NCBI GenBank assembly: GCA_963750735.1
Contig: CAVVRY010000012.1
Span: 186,001-250,000 of the forward strand
Origin: JANTGF01 sp963750735
Lineage (GTDB): Bacteria; Bacteroidota; Bacteroidia; Bacteroidales; VadinHA17
Direction of reading: 5' to 3'
DNA: 64,000 nt
In this document: positions 28,361 through 37,242 of the stretch, one piece after another
Layout of the letters: each line of letters begins with the position of its first letter
Position numbering within the stretch: position 1 is the stretch's first letter
Notes under the pieces: model-generated
What the model saw: the letters and a program-made list of their open reading frames with translations, nothing else
What the model was told of the DNA's origin: nothing
The model's database searches: none
Translations under genes and position numbers: made by a program

Positions 28361-29302
28361 ATGAATATTGATACGGCAGAAGAATTCAAAAAAGCCATCA
28401 GGCAGGGAATCCCGGATAAACTTCCTGATCCCAAGCCATGGGATCCAAAGGTGAATCATCCTCCGGTGAGAGTTGATTTGTTATCCTTAGAGGAAAAAAA
28501 ATTGGCGTTGAAAAATGCACTGAGGTATTTTGATGAGAAACACCATAAAATCCTGGTAAAAGAATTTGCTAAGGAATTGGCGGAATATGGCAGAATTTAT
28601 ATGTACAGGTTTAGGCCTGACTACGAGATTACCGCACGATCATTAAAGGATTTCCCTTTCAATTCAGTCCAGGCAGGGGCGATAATGCTCATGTTAAGCA
28701 ATAATCTTGATAATGCAGTAGCACAACATCCCCACGAACTAATAACATATGGCGGGAATGGAGCCGTATTCCAGAACTGGGCACAGTACCTGATTACAAT
28801 GAAATATCTGTCGGAAATGACTGATGAGCAAACCCTGGTTCTTTATTCGGGGCATCCTCTCGGACTTTTTCCTTCGCATAAAGATGCCCCAAGGGTTGTA
28901 GTATCAAATGGTATGGTTATCCCAAACTATTCTTCTAAAGACGACTGCGAGCGCTTTAATGCCCTGGGTGTTAGTCAGTATGGGCAAATGACGGCAGGTT
29001 CTTTTATGTATATTGGCCCTCAGGGAATTGTACACGGAACAACCATTACAGTACTAAATGCCGGACGCAAAATTCTTGTCGAGGGTGAGAAAGACCTGGG
29101 AGGAAAACTCTTTGTAACATCAGGTTTAGGAGGTATGTCGGGAGCTCAGCCCAAAGCTACAGTAATTGCCGGGGCTATTTGTGTGGTTGCTGAAATAAAT
29201 ACTAAAGCTACCCTTAAAAGACATAAACAAGGTTGGGTGGATGAGATCTTTGATGACCTGAGCGAATTAATGCTGCGCTATAAAGCGAGCCAAAAAAGAT
29301 AA
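28361..29302 (+). CDS. hutU: urocanate hydratase, 5' part
   Basis: N-terminal part of urocanate hydratase, which converts urocanate to 4-imidazolone-5-propanoate in histidine breakdown. Family-like sequence starts at residues DTAEEFKKAIRQGIP, so I chose the ATG at 28361 over 28301. Visible motifs are TYGGNGAVFQNWAQY and TSGLGGMSGAQPKA, part of the NAD+ site. The frame stops at KASQKR because of an extra A in an A6 run near 29298; removing one A gives SQKDKESVSIAYQGN, continuing without a stop into 29466-30398. No other hut gene is nearby. Confidence 0.85.
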   Translation: MNIDTAEEFKKAIRQGIPDKLPDPKPWDPKVNHPPVRVDLLSLEEKKLALKNALRYFDEKHHKILVKEFAKELAEYGRIYMYRFRPDYEITARSLKDFPFNSVQAGAIMLMLSNNLDNAVAQHPHELITYGGNGAVFQNWAQYLITMKYLSEMTDEQTLVLYSGHPLGLFPSHKDAPRVVVSNGMVIPNYSSKDDCERFNALGVSQYGQMTAGSFMYIGPQGIVHGTTITVLNAGRKILVEGEKDLGGKLFVTSGLGGMSGAQPKATVIAGAICVVAEINTKATLKRHKQGWVDEIFDDLSELMLRYKASQKR

Positions 29303-30398
29303 GGAATCAGTTTCTATAGCCTACCAGGGGAACATAGTTGACTTATGGGAAAGACTGGCTCAGGAGAATATACAGGTTGACCTGGGCTCTGACCAGACAT
29401 CCCTGCATAATCCATGGGCCGGAGGATACTATCCGGTTGGACTTTCCTTTGAGGAGTCAAATAAAATGATGGCTGAAGATTCTGAATTGTTTAAGGAAAA
29501 AGTCAGGGAATCACTGCGACGCCAGGTAAAAGCCATTAATTCACTTGCTGAAAAAGGAATGTATTTCTTTGATTATGGTAATGCTTTTCTACTTGAATCG
29601 GGTAGGGCAGGAGCAGATATCTTTAAAAAGGGTACAACCTACAAGTATGCTTCTTATGTTCAGGACATAATGGGGCCCATGTTTTTTGATTATGGTTTCG
29701 GACCTTTTCGATGGGTATGTACTTCATCTGACCCCAAAGATCTTGAATTGACTGATAGAATTGCAGTGGAAACCTTGCAGGAAATTGAGAAAAGTGCTCC
29801 TGCAGAGATAAAAGGACAATTAAATGACAATATTCATTGGATAAAAGAAGCTGGAAAGAATAAGCTTGTGGTGGGTTCTCAAGCCAGGATATTGTATGCT
29901 GATTCTGAGGGAAGAATAAAGATTGCAGAGAATTTCAATCGTGCTATTAAAGATGGGAAAATTTCTGCCCCGGTGGTTCTGGGCCGGGATCATCACGACG
30001 TGTCAGGCACAGATTCACCATTCAGAGAAACTTCTAATATTTACGATGGTTCCAGTTTTACTGCTGATATGGCTATTCAGAATGTGATTGGTGATTCTTT
30101 CAGGGGAGCTACCTGGGTTTCAATCCACAATGGTGGAGGTGTTGGTTGGGGTGAAGTTATTAATGGTGGCTTTGGCATGGTTTTGGATGGTTCTGATGAT
30201 GCTGATCGTCGACTTAAATCGATGTTGCTTTGGGATGTAAACAATGGAATTGCCCGTCGTAGCTGGGCAAGAAACGAAGAAGCCATGTTTTCAATAAAAC
30301 GAGAAATGGAACGAACTCCTTTGCTTGAAGTTACGTTGCCAAATATTACTGATGTTAAACTAATAAACAATGTTGCGGATGAAACCTGGGAAAAATAA
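29303..30398 (+). CDS. hutU: urocanate hydratase, 3' part after frameshift
   Basis: C-terminal part of the same enzyme. Native sequence resumes directly after the frameshift (DKESVSIAYQGNIVDLWERLA), although the first ATG in this frame is at 29466. Key motifs are TSLHNPWAGGYYPVG, the GRDHHDVSGTDSPFRETSN segment and the C-terminal SIHNGGGVGWGEVINGGFG signature. Joined to 28361-29302 it gives about 678 residues, in the range of the long Bacteroidota/Firmicutes HutU form. The adjacent lipoprotein gene overlaps its end. Confidence 0.82.
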
Positions 30399-30816
30399 AG
30401 GAAACAGAGCCCGGTCAATAATAGTTATGCTAGCAGTAATCATAATTACTGGTGGATCACTATGGGTATTTCAGGGTTGTGAGGGCTTTGGTGATAATTT
30501 TGACACGATTGACGGTGTTTGGCAGGTAAATGAGGATAGCAAGGATTTTGGCTACCAGAGCTATGAGGTGATGATTTCTTACTCAGCAAATGATAGCAGC
30601 AAGATTGAAATTAAGAATTTCTATAATTTAGGAACCGGTATTAAGGTTATAGCCAATATCATTTTTTGGGATGTTTCTATTCAGCATTCAGCCGGGGGAT
30701 TTAGTTTCAATGGTTCTGGAGTTATCTCTGGTGATATGAGACAGATAGATCTTACTTATACTGCAAACGATGGTTCTGGCAGTCCTGATAATGTTACAGC
30801 TACCTATACAAGGTAA
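30379..30816 (+). CDS. putative lipoprotein of unknown function
   Basis: About 145 residues. A basic N-terminus, a hydrophobic segment (SIIVMLAVIIITGGSLWVF) and a QGC lipobox-like cysteine suggest a lipoprotein. The mature part is a small beta-rich domain (GVWQVNEDSKDFGYQSYEVMI, KVIANIIFWDVSIQ) resembling lipocalin-like or beta-sandwich lipoproteins, with no recognised family. The start overlaps the last codons of hutU in another frame (ATG at 30379, or 30370), suggesting translational coupling. Converges with the thioredoxin-like gene. Confidence 0.65.
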   Translation: MKPGKNKGNRARSIIVMLAVIIITGGSLWVFQGCEGFGDNFDTIDGVWQVNEDSKDFGYQSYEVMISYSANDSSKIEIKNFYNLGTGIKVIANIIFWDVSIQHSAGGFSFNGSGVISGDMRQIDLTYTANDGSGSPDNVTATYTR

Positions 30817-30837
30817 GCAGTTAACCTTTTCCAATTT

Positions 30838-31188
30838 CTAGCTTCCAAAGAAAATTCCATATGGCTTGCTTATCTGGCTTTCTAACTCTCCTAATCCAAT
30901 ATTCCGACTTTTTCTAAGGACTTCCTGTCCGTCCATATAGACTAAAATGGTTGGAACGGCAAAAATTGAATTCTGTCCTGAAATTTCAGGTGTTTTCCTG
31001 ATATCTACATAATACATTTTTATTTCAGGAAAAGTGTCGATTAGCAGGTCGTAAACTTTGGGTTTTAAAACTTTGCAAACGCTGCAATCGTTGTGCGAAA
31101 AGTAAAACAATGAGGCTTCCTCATTCTTGCATATATCAAGGAATTCAGCTTCAGAAGGAATAGTTTTCATCGTCGTAATCGTTTTCAT
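30838..31188 (-). CDS. thioredoxin family protein
   Basis: 116 residues (or 110 from the ATG at 31170). Thioredoxin fold with the redox pair in NDCSVCKVLKP, the DIRKTPEISG strand and the cis-Pro loop AVPTILVY. No signal peptide, so cytosolic. It is a short single-domain protein, possibly a co-chaperone-type or bacteriocin-transport-type thioredoxin; substrate unknown. It overlaps the end of the CoA-binding-domain gene by about 20-38 bp, indicating coupling. Confidence 0.87.
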   Translation of the reverse strand: MKTITTMKTIPSEAEFLDICKNEEASLFYFSHNDCSVCKVLKPKVYDLLIDTFPEIKMYYVDIRKTPEISGQNSIFAVPTILVYMDGQEVLRKSRNIGLGELESQISKPYGIFFGS

Positions 31189-31543
31189 AACTTCCGGTTT
31201 GCAGCATTATCAACATGCAGCTTTCCACAACCCGGATGCCAGCATTTTGGGCTAAAGATTTCAGCTCAGGGTTTTCTGTTCCCGGATTAAAAATAATTCT
31301 ATTTGGGTTTAATTGGATGATATAGTCGAAATATTCAAGCTGCCTTGCCGGCCCTAAATATAAGGCAATGGTATCGACATCATCAATATTGGGTTTTCCT
31401 TTAATTATGGGTATATCTAAAATTCTTCCTTCCCTGTATCCAATCGCAACTACGGGGTAATTATGCATGCTAAGCTCTGCGACTGCTTTGTAGGAAAATC
31501 TGTGCGGTTTAGGACTTGCTCCCAAAACAAGCGTTTTACCCAT
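31151..31543 (-). CDS. CoA-binding domain protein (YccU-like)
   Basis: 130 residues, a single Rossmann-like CoA_binding_2 domain: GKTLVLGASPKPHRFSYKAV (nucleotide-binding loop), YPVVAIGYREG, and RIIFNPGTENPELKSLAQNAGI near the C-terminus. Stand-alone proteins of this type are widespread and their role is unknown. Co-transcribed with the thioredoxin-like gene; ispF is 52 bp upstream on the same strand. Confidence 0.88.
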   Translation of the reverse strand: MGKTLVLGASPKPHRFSYKAVAELSMHNYPVVAIGYREGRILDIPIIKGKPNIDDVDTIALYLGPARQLEYFDYIIQLNPNRIIFNPGTENPELKSLAQNAGIRVVESCMLIMLQTGSYENDYDDENYSF

Positions 31544-31595
31544 TTAACAAAATCTGAATCAGGGTGAATAATATATGCATGCCAACTGGCTGCGG

Positions 31596-31922
31596 TTATT
31601 TCCTGTTTAAAAGTACTACTGCCTGAGCTGAAATACCTTTCTTTTCACCAACAAATCCAAGCTTCTCGGTAGTAGTAGCTTTTATTGAAATTCTATCAAC
31701 TTCAATTTTCATCTGTTCGGAAAGAACTTCTCTCATTGCAAAGATATGGTTTTTAATCTTTGGTTCCTGTAAACAAATGGTACTATCAATATTTATCAAT
31801 GGAATAACCCGAATTATAGACCAACTGGCAAGTCTTCTTAAGAAGTATTTTGCTGTCAATGCCTTTGTATTCAGCTTCTGTATCAGGAAAATGGGCCCCA
31901 ATATCGCCAAGACTCGCAGCAC
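31596..31922 (-). CDS. ispF: IspF, 3' part after frameshift
   Basis: C-terminal half of 2-C-methyl-D-erythritol 2,4-cyclodiphosphate synthase. Only the part from LINIDSTICLQEPKIKNHI onward (about residue 42 of this frame) is family-like; it ends ISIKATTTEKLGFVGEKKGISAQAVVLL, the conserved IspF C-terminus. The stretch before that is the overlap read out of frame and begins with a GTG. One base must be removed near 31800 to join it to the 5' part as GYSLINIDST. Confidence 0.8.
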   Translation of the reverse strand: MLRVLAILGPIFLIQKLNTKALTAKYFLRRLASWSIIRVIPLINIDSTICLQEPKIKNHIFAMREVLSEQMKIEVDRISIKATTTEKLGFVGEKKGISAQAVVLLNRK

Positions 31923-32076
31923 CTAATATGGCGTCAATAATTGCATGAATGAGTACATCTCCATCTGAATGTCCAACTGTTCCAGTACTATGAGGAATTA
32001 TGATTCCACCCAGACACAACTTATACCCGGCTTCAAGCCTGTGAACATCGTAGCCGATTCCAACCTTGAGTGTCAT
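31786..32076 (-). CDS. ispF: 2-C-methyl-D-erythritol 2,4-cyclodiphosphate synthase, 5' part
   Basis: N-terminal half of IspF, the MEP-pathway enzyme that cyclises CDP-ME-2-phosphate for isoprenoid synthesis. Metal ligands are in GIGYDVHRLEAG (DxH) and GHSDGDVLIHAIIDAILGA; GDIGAHFPDTEAEYKGIDS is also canonical. The frame ends GYSIDKY, 15 codons before the next conserved block, because of a single-base shift. The gene is normally essential where the MEP pathway is the only route, so an assembly error is more likely than loss. Its ATG overlaps the porV stop codon (TAATG), implying coupled translation. Confidence 0.85.
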   Translation of the reverse strand: MTLKVGIGYDVHRLEAGYKLCLGGIIIPHSTGTVGHSDGDVLIHAIIDAILGAASLGDIGAHFPDTEAEYKGIDSKILLKKTCQLVYNSGYSIDKY

Positions 32077-33299
32077 TACTGATTGGAGACTTTACCAGCT
32101 GAATCAAACTCAAAGGCCAGTGAGAAACGCAATGTGTTTGACAGTGGGTGATTATGATGAATTGGAATTAGATAAGCAAAATCCAAAGAGAAGATATTTA
32201 GTTTTAGGCCGAGTCCTACTGTAAAAAACTTCCTGTTTCCTTTGGTTTCATGTTCGTGAAAATAACCACCACGGATGGCAAATACTTTGTTGTACCAATA
32301 TTCCAGACCAATTGAATAGGTAATCTCATGAAGTTCTTCCTCGAATCCTCCTGGAGCATCGTAAAACGATTGAAACATACCAACGGGAACAGAAACATTC
32401 GGATCTTTTCCTGCTTTGATTATTTGATCTCCATTTTGTACAACATCTCCGCTGGATAAAGTATCACCTGGCTCATAATATATAGGAGGTGTAGGTACCA
32501 AGAGTTTGTTAATATCGAAATTAAGAGCAATAGAATTATAATCATCAATCTCTAGTTCAAAAACACCTCCCATTCTTAGATTAGTAGGGATAAAATCAGG
32601 ATCCTGGTCATCAGTATAGGAAATCTTAGTACCAATATTCGAAATATTAACACCAAAACCAGCATTACCATCCATTCCTGATATTTTTATAGGATGATTG
32701 TAATACATTGAAACATCAGCTGCTATTGAGTGGCCGGGCTTGGTTTCAGCTCCACCAACTGTTTGCCCCCCGGTAAGGTTTGAATAGATGTATCTAAATG
32801 CAAGACCACCAGAAATATAATCTGAAAAAGCCCTTGAATAGCCAACATCAACGGCAAATTCATTTGGATTGAAATTCATGGTTGTATTCCCATAAATGTC
32901 CGTAAAAGTGATATCCCCCAATGAGAAATAAACCAGAGAGGCACTTAGCACTTGTCTTTGGTCAAGTCGGTAATAGCCAGATAAGTAGGCAAGGTTAATG
33001 TCTCCGATTAAGTTTCTGAGCCAGGGTGAATATGAAATACCTACCCCTCCATTGCCCTTTACAAATGCAAATTTTGCTGGATTCCAATGTTGTGAATTTA
33101 GGTCAGGGGAGGTTGCTGCTCCAACGTCACCCATACCACCTGACCTGGAGTCAGGAGCTATTGTAAGGAATGGAACAGCAGTCTGTATAGCATTCAGCTG
33201 TGCTTTAAGGCTTGTGCTGAAGGCTGTTACAAACAAAAGAATAAATAAAATCTCTCTTCTTCCTCTAATCATTTTGAATACATTTTGTGCAAAATGCAC
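32076..33299 (-). CDS. porV: T9SS outer membrane protein PorV (LptO)
   Basis: 407 residues, probably starting at 33272 (MIRGRREILFILLF), which gives a better signal peptide ending SLKAQ. The mature protein opens with the conserved TAVPFLTIAPDSRSGGMGDVGAAT and HWNPAKFAF motifs and continues as FadL-like beta-barrel strands to a C-terminal aromatic strand (LRFSLAFEFD). PorV shuttles T9SS cargo and joins the PorU sortase in the attachment complex at the outer membrane. Directly downstream of porU (2-bp gap) and coupled to ispF. Confidence 0.95.
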   Translation of the reverse strand: MHFAQNVFKMIRGRREILFILLFVTAFSTSLKAQLNAIQTAVPFLTIAPDSRSGGMGDVGAATSPDLNSQHWNPAKFAFVKGNGGVGISYSPWLRNLIGDINLAYLSGYYRLDQRQVLSASLVYFSLGDITFTDIYGNTTMNFNPNEFAVDVGYSRAFSDYISGGLAFRYIYSNLTGGQTVGGAETKPGHSIAADVSMYYNHPIKISGMDGNAGFGVNISNIGTKISYTDDQDPDFIPTNLRMGGVFELEIDDYNSIALNFDINKLLVPTPPIYYEPGDTLSSGDVVQNGDQIIKAGKDPNVSVPVGMFQSFYDAPGGFEEELHEITYSIGLEYWYNKVFAIRGGYFHEHETKGNRKFFTVGLGLKLNIFSLDFAYLIPIHHNHPLSNTLRFSLAFEFDSAGKVSNQ

Positions 33300-33301
33300 T
33301 G

Positions 33302-36300
33302 TTATTTTATTTTTACCATTTTACTGGTTATTATTGAAATAGTTTCACCAGGAGCCATAATTCTAACCTGGTATAAAAACATCCCAGATTCAACATAGCC
33401 CCCGTTATCATTTTTTCCATCCCAATGGATAGGACCGATATTATATCCTGCGGAATAATAACGTTCATTGATTGTCTTTATTATCTTACCCGCAAAATTA
33501 TAGATGGTAATGGTTATATCGAGTTCTCTGTCAGGCATGTTATGTTCCATTGAAAACGACGTGCCATAGGTAAATGGATTAGGATAATTGATCAGATTAT
33601 CTATCACAGGTTCTTCAGAAAGCAATACCTTGAATTCTATGCTTACTGTAGAAGAATTGTTGTATATATCCCAGGCTTTAAGGCTAATAGTGTGCATTCC
33701 TTCTGAAAGCTGGGACATGGGATATAAAACACTACCACTCTGGTAACTGTCAAGGTCAGAAGTATAATAGTTGTTTAGAATAATAGGTAAATTGTTATTA
33801 CCATCTAAAATGGCAACCATATCATGACCAATACCTGTACCGAGTGTGTTAATTCCTGATTCATCATAGATTAGAGCAAAAATTGACGGATCAGCATCGG
33901 TTATTCCTCCGGTGACAAACAAAGAATCGTTAAGGAAAAGTTGAATAACCGGCCCTGAATTATCTATGCTGGCTGAGTCGGAGTATCCACCTACAATTAT
34001 GTCATTGTAAAAGCCATGAGCATCAATTTTCTCCTCATTTTCTTTATAATAATAACTGATTTTACCGTCCCCTGTTTTAAACGAGATATCTTTTGGAATA
34101 GTAAAGGTGATATTAAATCTACCGTTTGCAACTGAGGATTTACCTTTATATAATATTTTGTCTCTTACCTCAAATTCCATAACCGGACTACCATCATTGC
34201 TCAGGGTCTTGACTGTTGATTTTTTATCAAATACTATCGGCTCAACTATACCAGAAGCAGAACTTAAAATATTCCCCGAAACATCTGCTATATAGCCAGA
34301 AACTGTATATTGCCCCAGGGCCTTGAGTGTGTCGGTAAATTCATTGGAAGCTTGCCCGTTTATGGAGTCAGTTATAATATAGTTTTCAGGATAAGACAAT
34401 GATAATGCCGGATCTCCCAGCAAAGTAAAATTCCTTTTATTAATTCCCGATCCAGATTCGTTTTTTGTCATGCGTAGCACATCTCCAATTCTCAACCTGT
34501 TGCCATCAGCATCTTTCTCAAAAACATGTCGATAAAAGTTCCTGTTCAAAACAAAATTTGGACTTGAATATACTAGGCGGGTAGTTGTTAGAAGCCCTAT
34601 TCCACCACCTTTAGAGCTTAGCAAAACCATTTCCCCGGCTGAGGTTATTCGGTTTATTTCACCATAAATATCTCTTTCAATATTGTCAAAGCGGCTAAAT
34701 TCACAAGTAGCTGTTACAAAAAGTGGGAGTTTGTCCTTATTTGTCCAGGATTGAATATCATTTATGCCCAGTATATTTTCATGTGCCAATCCGCGTTCAT
34801 TGCCGTGACCTGTATAGTTAAATATTAGAGTTCCATTCCGTATATCTTCATTGATGGCTTCGTTCACTTCAGGATAGGATTCCCCACTGGGTGTAGTAAC
34901 CTGAACGTAGCTGTCGAGGAAAATTTTATGATTATTAAAGGCAGGATATTCTGATTCAACATAATTACTGAGGATGTTTGCATCTCTCATGTGAATGTTA
35001 TTATCTTCATCATCGGCAACAAAGCAAATGCGATTTCTCCATTCACCAAAAGCATCTTCGCTCGTGTAAGAGATTATTTTATCTACCATTTCTGTTGCTT
35101 CTTCAACAGTATTTATAGGTATTCTTCCAATTCCTATATCCACCAGACCAACTGCACCCCCTTCAAGATCATCTAAAAGTCCGTAAAAATCATCTGTAAC
35201 ATAGGATTGGGTAAAAATTAGCGAGTTTTCTGATTGATAAGTAGGTATCTTATTAGTATTATTTTCGTGATTAGATTTGTTGTCGAAGGAACCATCACCA
35301 AAAAGAAGTAGATATTTTGGCAAGTTTTCGGGCGAAGCTTTATCATAAAGAATTTTCATGTAATTTCTTATGGCTCCAGCATCTCGTGAACCAGATGAAA
35401 ATTCATTGTAAATTTCATCTGCATTGGCCACTAAAACCGATAACTGATCATTACTAATGTGAAAATTAGCTAACCTGTTTGCTTCCTCCAGGAATTCAGC
35501 AGGTGACACAATGAGCATATCTATATCCTCCGCAGAAACCAGATCCTGATTTGGTAGATTGTTATCGATAATTTCAGGTGTGAGAAAACCAGCAGGTTCA
35601 GCGAGGATAAATTCCCGGAGAGAATCGGTTTCGACAATAAATGACAGATCGGATCCATCCAATTGGGTTTGAATTTTTTGAATATTATGAATATCGGTAA
35701 TATCCCAGATTACACAATTGTTTGGAACATTATTTACACGAAATCTTGAAACAACATCAATGCCAATCGATTCGAGATCGCGGAACTGCATCTGTTGACC
35801 TTCGAAGATAAGCTCCTTTCTTACATTTAAATCAATGTAATCTAACCAGAAAAGCGAGTTTTGAGTATTACCATCTGTAACATGAATACTGATACTAAGA
35901 TCCCCTGATGATGGTATAAAATCATTCAGAAGCGTATTTACCTTAGCATAATCAGATGTATAACTTGACATGTTTACTGCCTGAATTGAATAAGATCCGA
36001 TTGAAGAAGCATTCTGAGAAATGTCAAAATTGCTTTGAACGGGAGATCGGGCAGCTGTTTTTACTTTAATTTTCGCTGGTTTTCCTGAAGCAATGTTGAG
36101 ACCCGGGAATGTAATAGTTGTAGCATTAAATCCTGAAATGGGCTCGAACCATTGCTTTCCGGAATGAATCAGGTTTTCGTTATCAAGCTCATGAAAGAAA
36201 TATTGATTATATTCATCTACTTCATTGTCAGGAGGTGCAATAGGAACCTCTTCTTCTTGTATTTGTTTGCCTGGTTCTCCACCGGAAGTAAGAAAATAAT

Positions 36301-37147
36301 AGCTTGCTTCGTCATATGTATGAAGTGAATGCAAAAACATTCCTGAGGGCTCATGATATTCCCAGGTCTCAGGGCCTTCAGCATAAAAAAGAAGATAATC
36401 ACCTGAGTTAAAAACACCATCACTTCCTTTTTCTATCCAGATTGCATTTTCAACCAAGTCCAGATTTTTTTGCATTGAATTCATCGCCGGGATGGACTTA
36501 CCGCCATTTCCAAATATTCTTGGATTGGCTGGATCAAACCCCATTGATTGCATTTCATCATAGCTGATACGGTAAATCCCACTGGCTGTAATTTTCATTT
36601 TTGCCCATTTTCCACTACTTAGAACAGAACTCTCTGTGATACTTTGTATAGATGATTTCAGTTGAAAATCAGTTGGTTTTGTATCATTTGCCAGGACTAT
36701 TTCGAACTCTATGATTCTGTTGATTGAACCTGTGAGACTATCTTTTATGAATGGAAGTACTTCTATTTCCGCAAATCTCTCTTTTCGTAAAGTTTTGTAA
36801 GAGGTTGAAAACCTAATATCTTCAGGGATAATTTCATCTATCTTAAGAAGTTTAGTTAAAGCCGGATCTAATTTTTGCAGTTTGGTAGCAACTATCTGTT
36901 TAACAGAGGATATTCCTGCCAATGGTAATAATTCATGGTAAACTGGTAGAAATTCATTTTCCTGGTTGTAGATACACCGATCGAAGTAGAGCAGGTGAGG
37001 GGGTGAATTGCCAACTTCCCTTTCTATAAATACTTCCTCCGTTTTTTTTATCGAAAAATCACTTATTGATCTTTTCAGGCCCTTTTGTTGAGCAAATCCT
37101 GAAGATAAAATAAGTATAAGGAATGATATGAGAAAGCTATGTTTCAA
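33302..37147 (-). CDS. porU: T9SS C-terminal-signal peptidase/sortase PorU
   Basis: 1281 residues. Signal peptide (ends SGFAQ), a long N-terminal beta region, and a gingipain-type C25 peptidase domain with the catalytic histidine in NYTGHGNERGLAHE (around residue 780) and cysteine in TATCEFSRFD (around residue 815). Ig-like domains follow, then a CTD-like end (INYPNPFTYGTSFSMEH, GMFLYQVRI). It cleaves the sorting CTD of T9SS cargo and attaches it to A-LPS at the cell surface. Followed by porV and divergent from the porP-like gene and gldJ, as in other Bacteroidota T9SS loci. Confidence 0.95.
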   Translation of the reverse strand: MKHSFLISFLILILSSGFAQQKGLKRSISDFSIKKTEEVFIEREVGNSPPHLLYFDRCIYNQENEFLPVYHELLPLAGISSVKQIVATKLQKLDPALTKLLKIDEIIPEDIRFSTSYKTLRKERFAEIEVLPFIKDSLTGSINRIIEFEIVLANDTKPTDFQLKSSIQSITESSVLSSGKWAKMKITASGIYRISYDEMQSMGFDPANPRIFGNGGKSIPAMNSMQKNLDLVENAIWIEKGSDGVFNSGDYLLFYAEGPETWEYHEPSGMFLHSLHTYDEASYYFLTSGGEPGKQIQEEEVPIAPPDNEVDEYNQYFFHELDNENLIHSGKQWFEPISGFNATTITFPGLNIASGKPAKIKVKTAARSPVQSNFDISQNASSIGSYSIQAVNMSSYTSDYAKVNTLLNDFIPSSGDLSISIHVTDGNTQNSLFWLDYIDLNVRKELIFEGQQMQFRDLESIGIDVVSRFRVNNVPNNCVIWDITDIHNIQKIQTQLDGSDLSFIVETDSLREFILAEPAGFLTPEIIDNNLPNQDLVSAEDIDMLIVSPAEFLEEANRLANFHISNDQLSVLVANADEIYNEFSSGSRDAGAIRNYMKILYDKASPENLPKYLLLFGDGSFDNKSNHENNTNKIPTYQSENSLIFTQSYVTDDFYGLLDDLEGGAVGLVDIGIGRIPINTVEEATEMVDKIISYTSEDAFGEWRNRICFVADDEDNNIHMRDANILSNYVESEYPAFNNHKIFLDSYVQVTTPSGESYPEVNEAINEDIRNGTLIFNYTGHGNERGLAHENILGINDIQSWTNKDKLPLFVTATCEFSRFDNIERDIYGEINRITSAGEMVLLSSKGGGIGLLTTTRLVYSSPNFVLNRNFYRHVFEKDADGNRLRIGDVLRMTKNESGSGINKRNFTLLGDPALSLSYPENYIITDSINGQASNEFTDTLKALGQYTVSGYIADVSGNILSSASGIVEPIVFDKKSTVKTLSNDGSPVMEFEVRDKILYKGKSSVANGRFNITFTIPKDISFKTGDGKISYYYKENEEKIDAHGFYNDIIVGGYSDSASIDNSGPVIQLFLNDSLFVTGGITDADPSIFALIYDESGINTLGTGIGHDMVAILDGNNNLPIILNNYYTSDLDSYQSGSVLYPMSQLSEGMHTISLKAWDIYNNSSTVSIEFKVLLSEEPVIDNLINYPNPFTYGTSFSMEHNMPDRELDITITIYNFAGKIIKTINERYYSAGYNIGPIHWDGKNDNGGYVESGMFLYQVRIMAPGETISIITSKMVKIK

Positions 37148-37242
37148 TGCCTAAATTGTAGTAGTTAAATAATTGAACTGCAATAAAAAGCCTTTTCAAT
37201 TAACTAATATACCGGAAAAATACAATAAATATCTGTTATTTC

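Noticed and set aside
28217..28459. Extension of the LemA-like gene to 28459
   Set aside because: It would run antisense over the start of hutU and add a non-family N-terminus; the ATG at 28216 gives a clean membrane helix.
31786..31922. Programmed frameshift in ispF
   Set aside because: No clear slippery heptamer with a downstream structure; three other genes show the same type of break, so an error is simpler.
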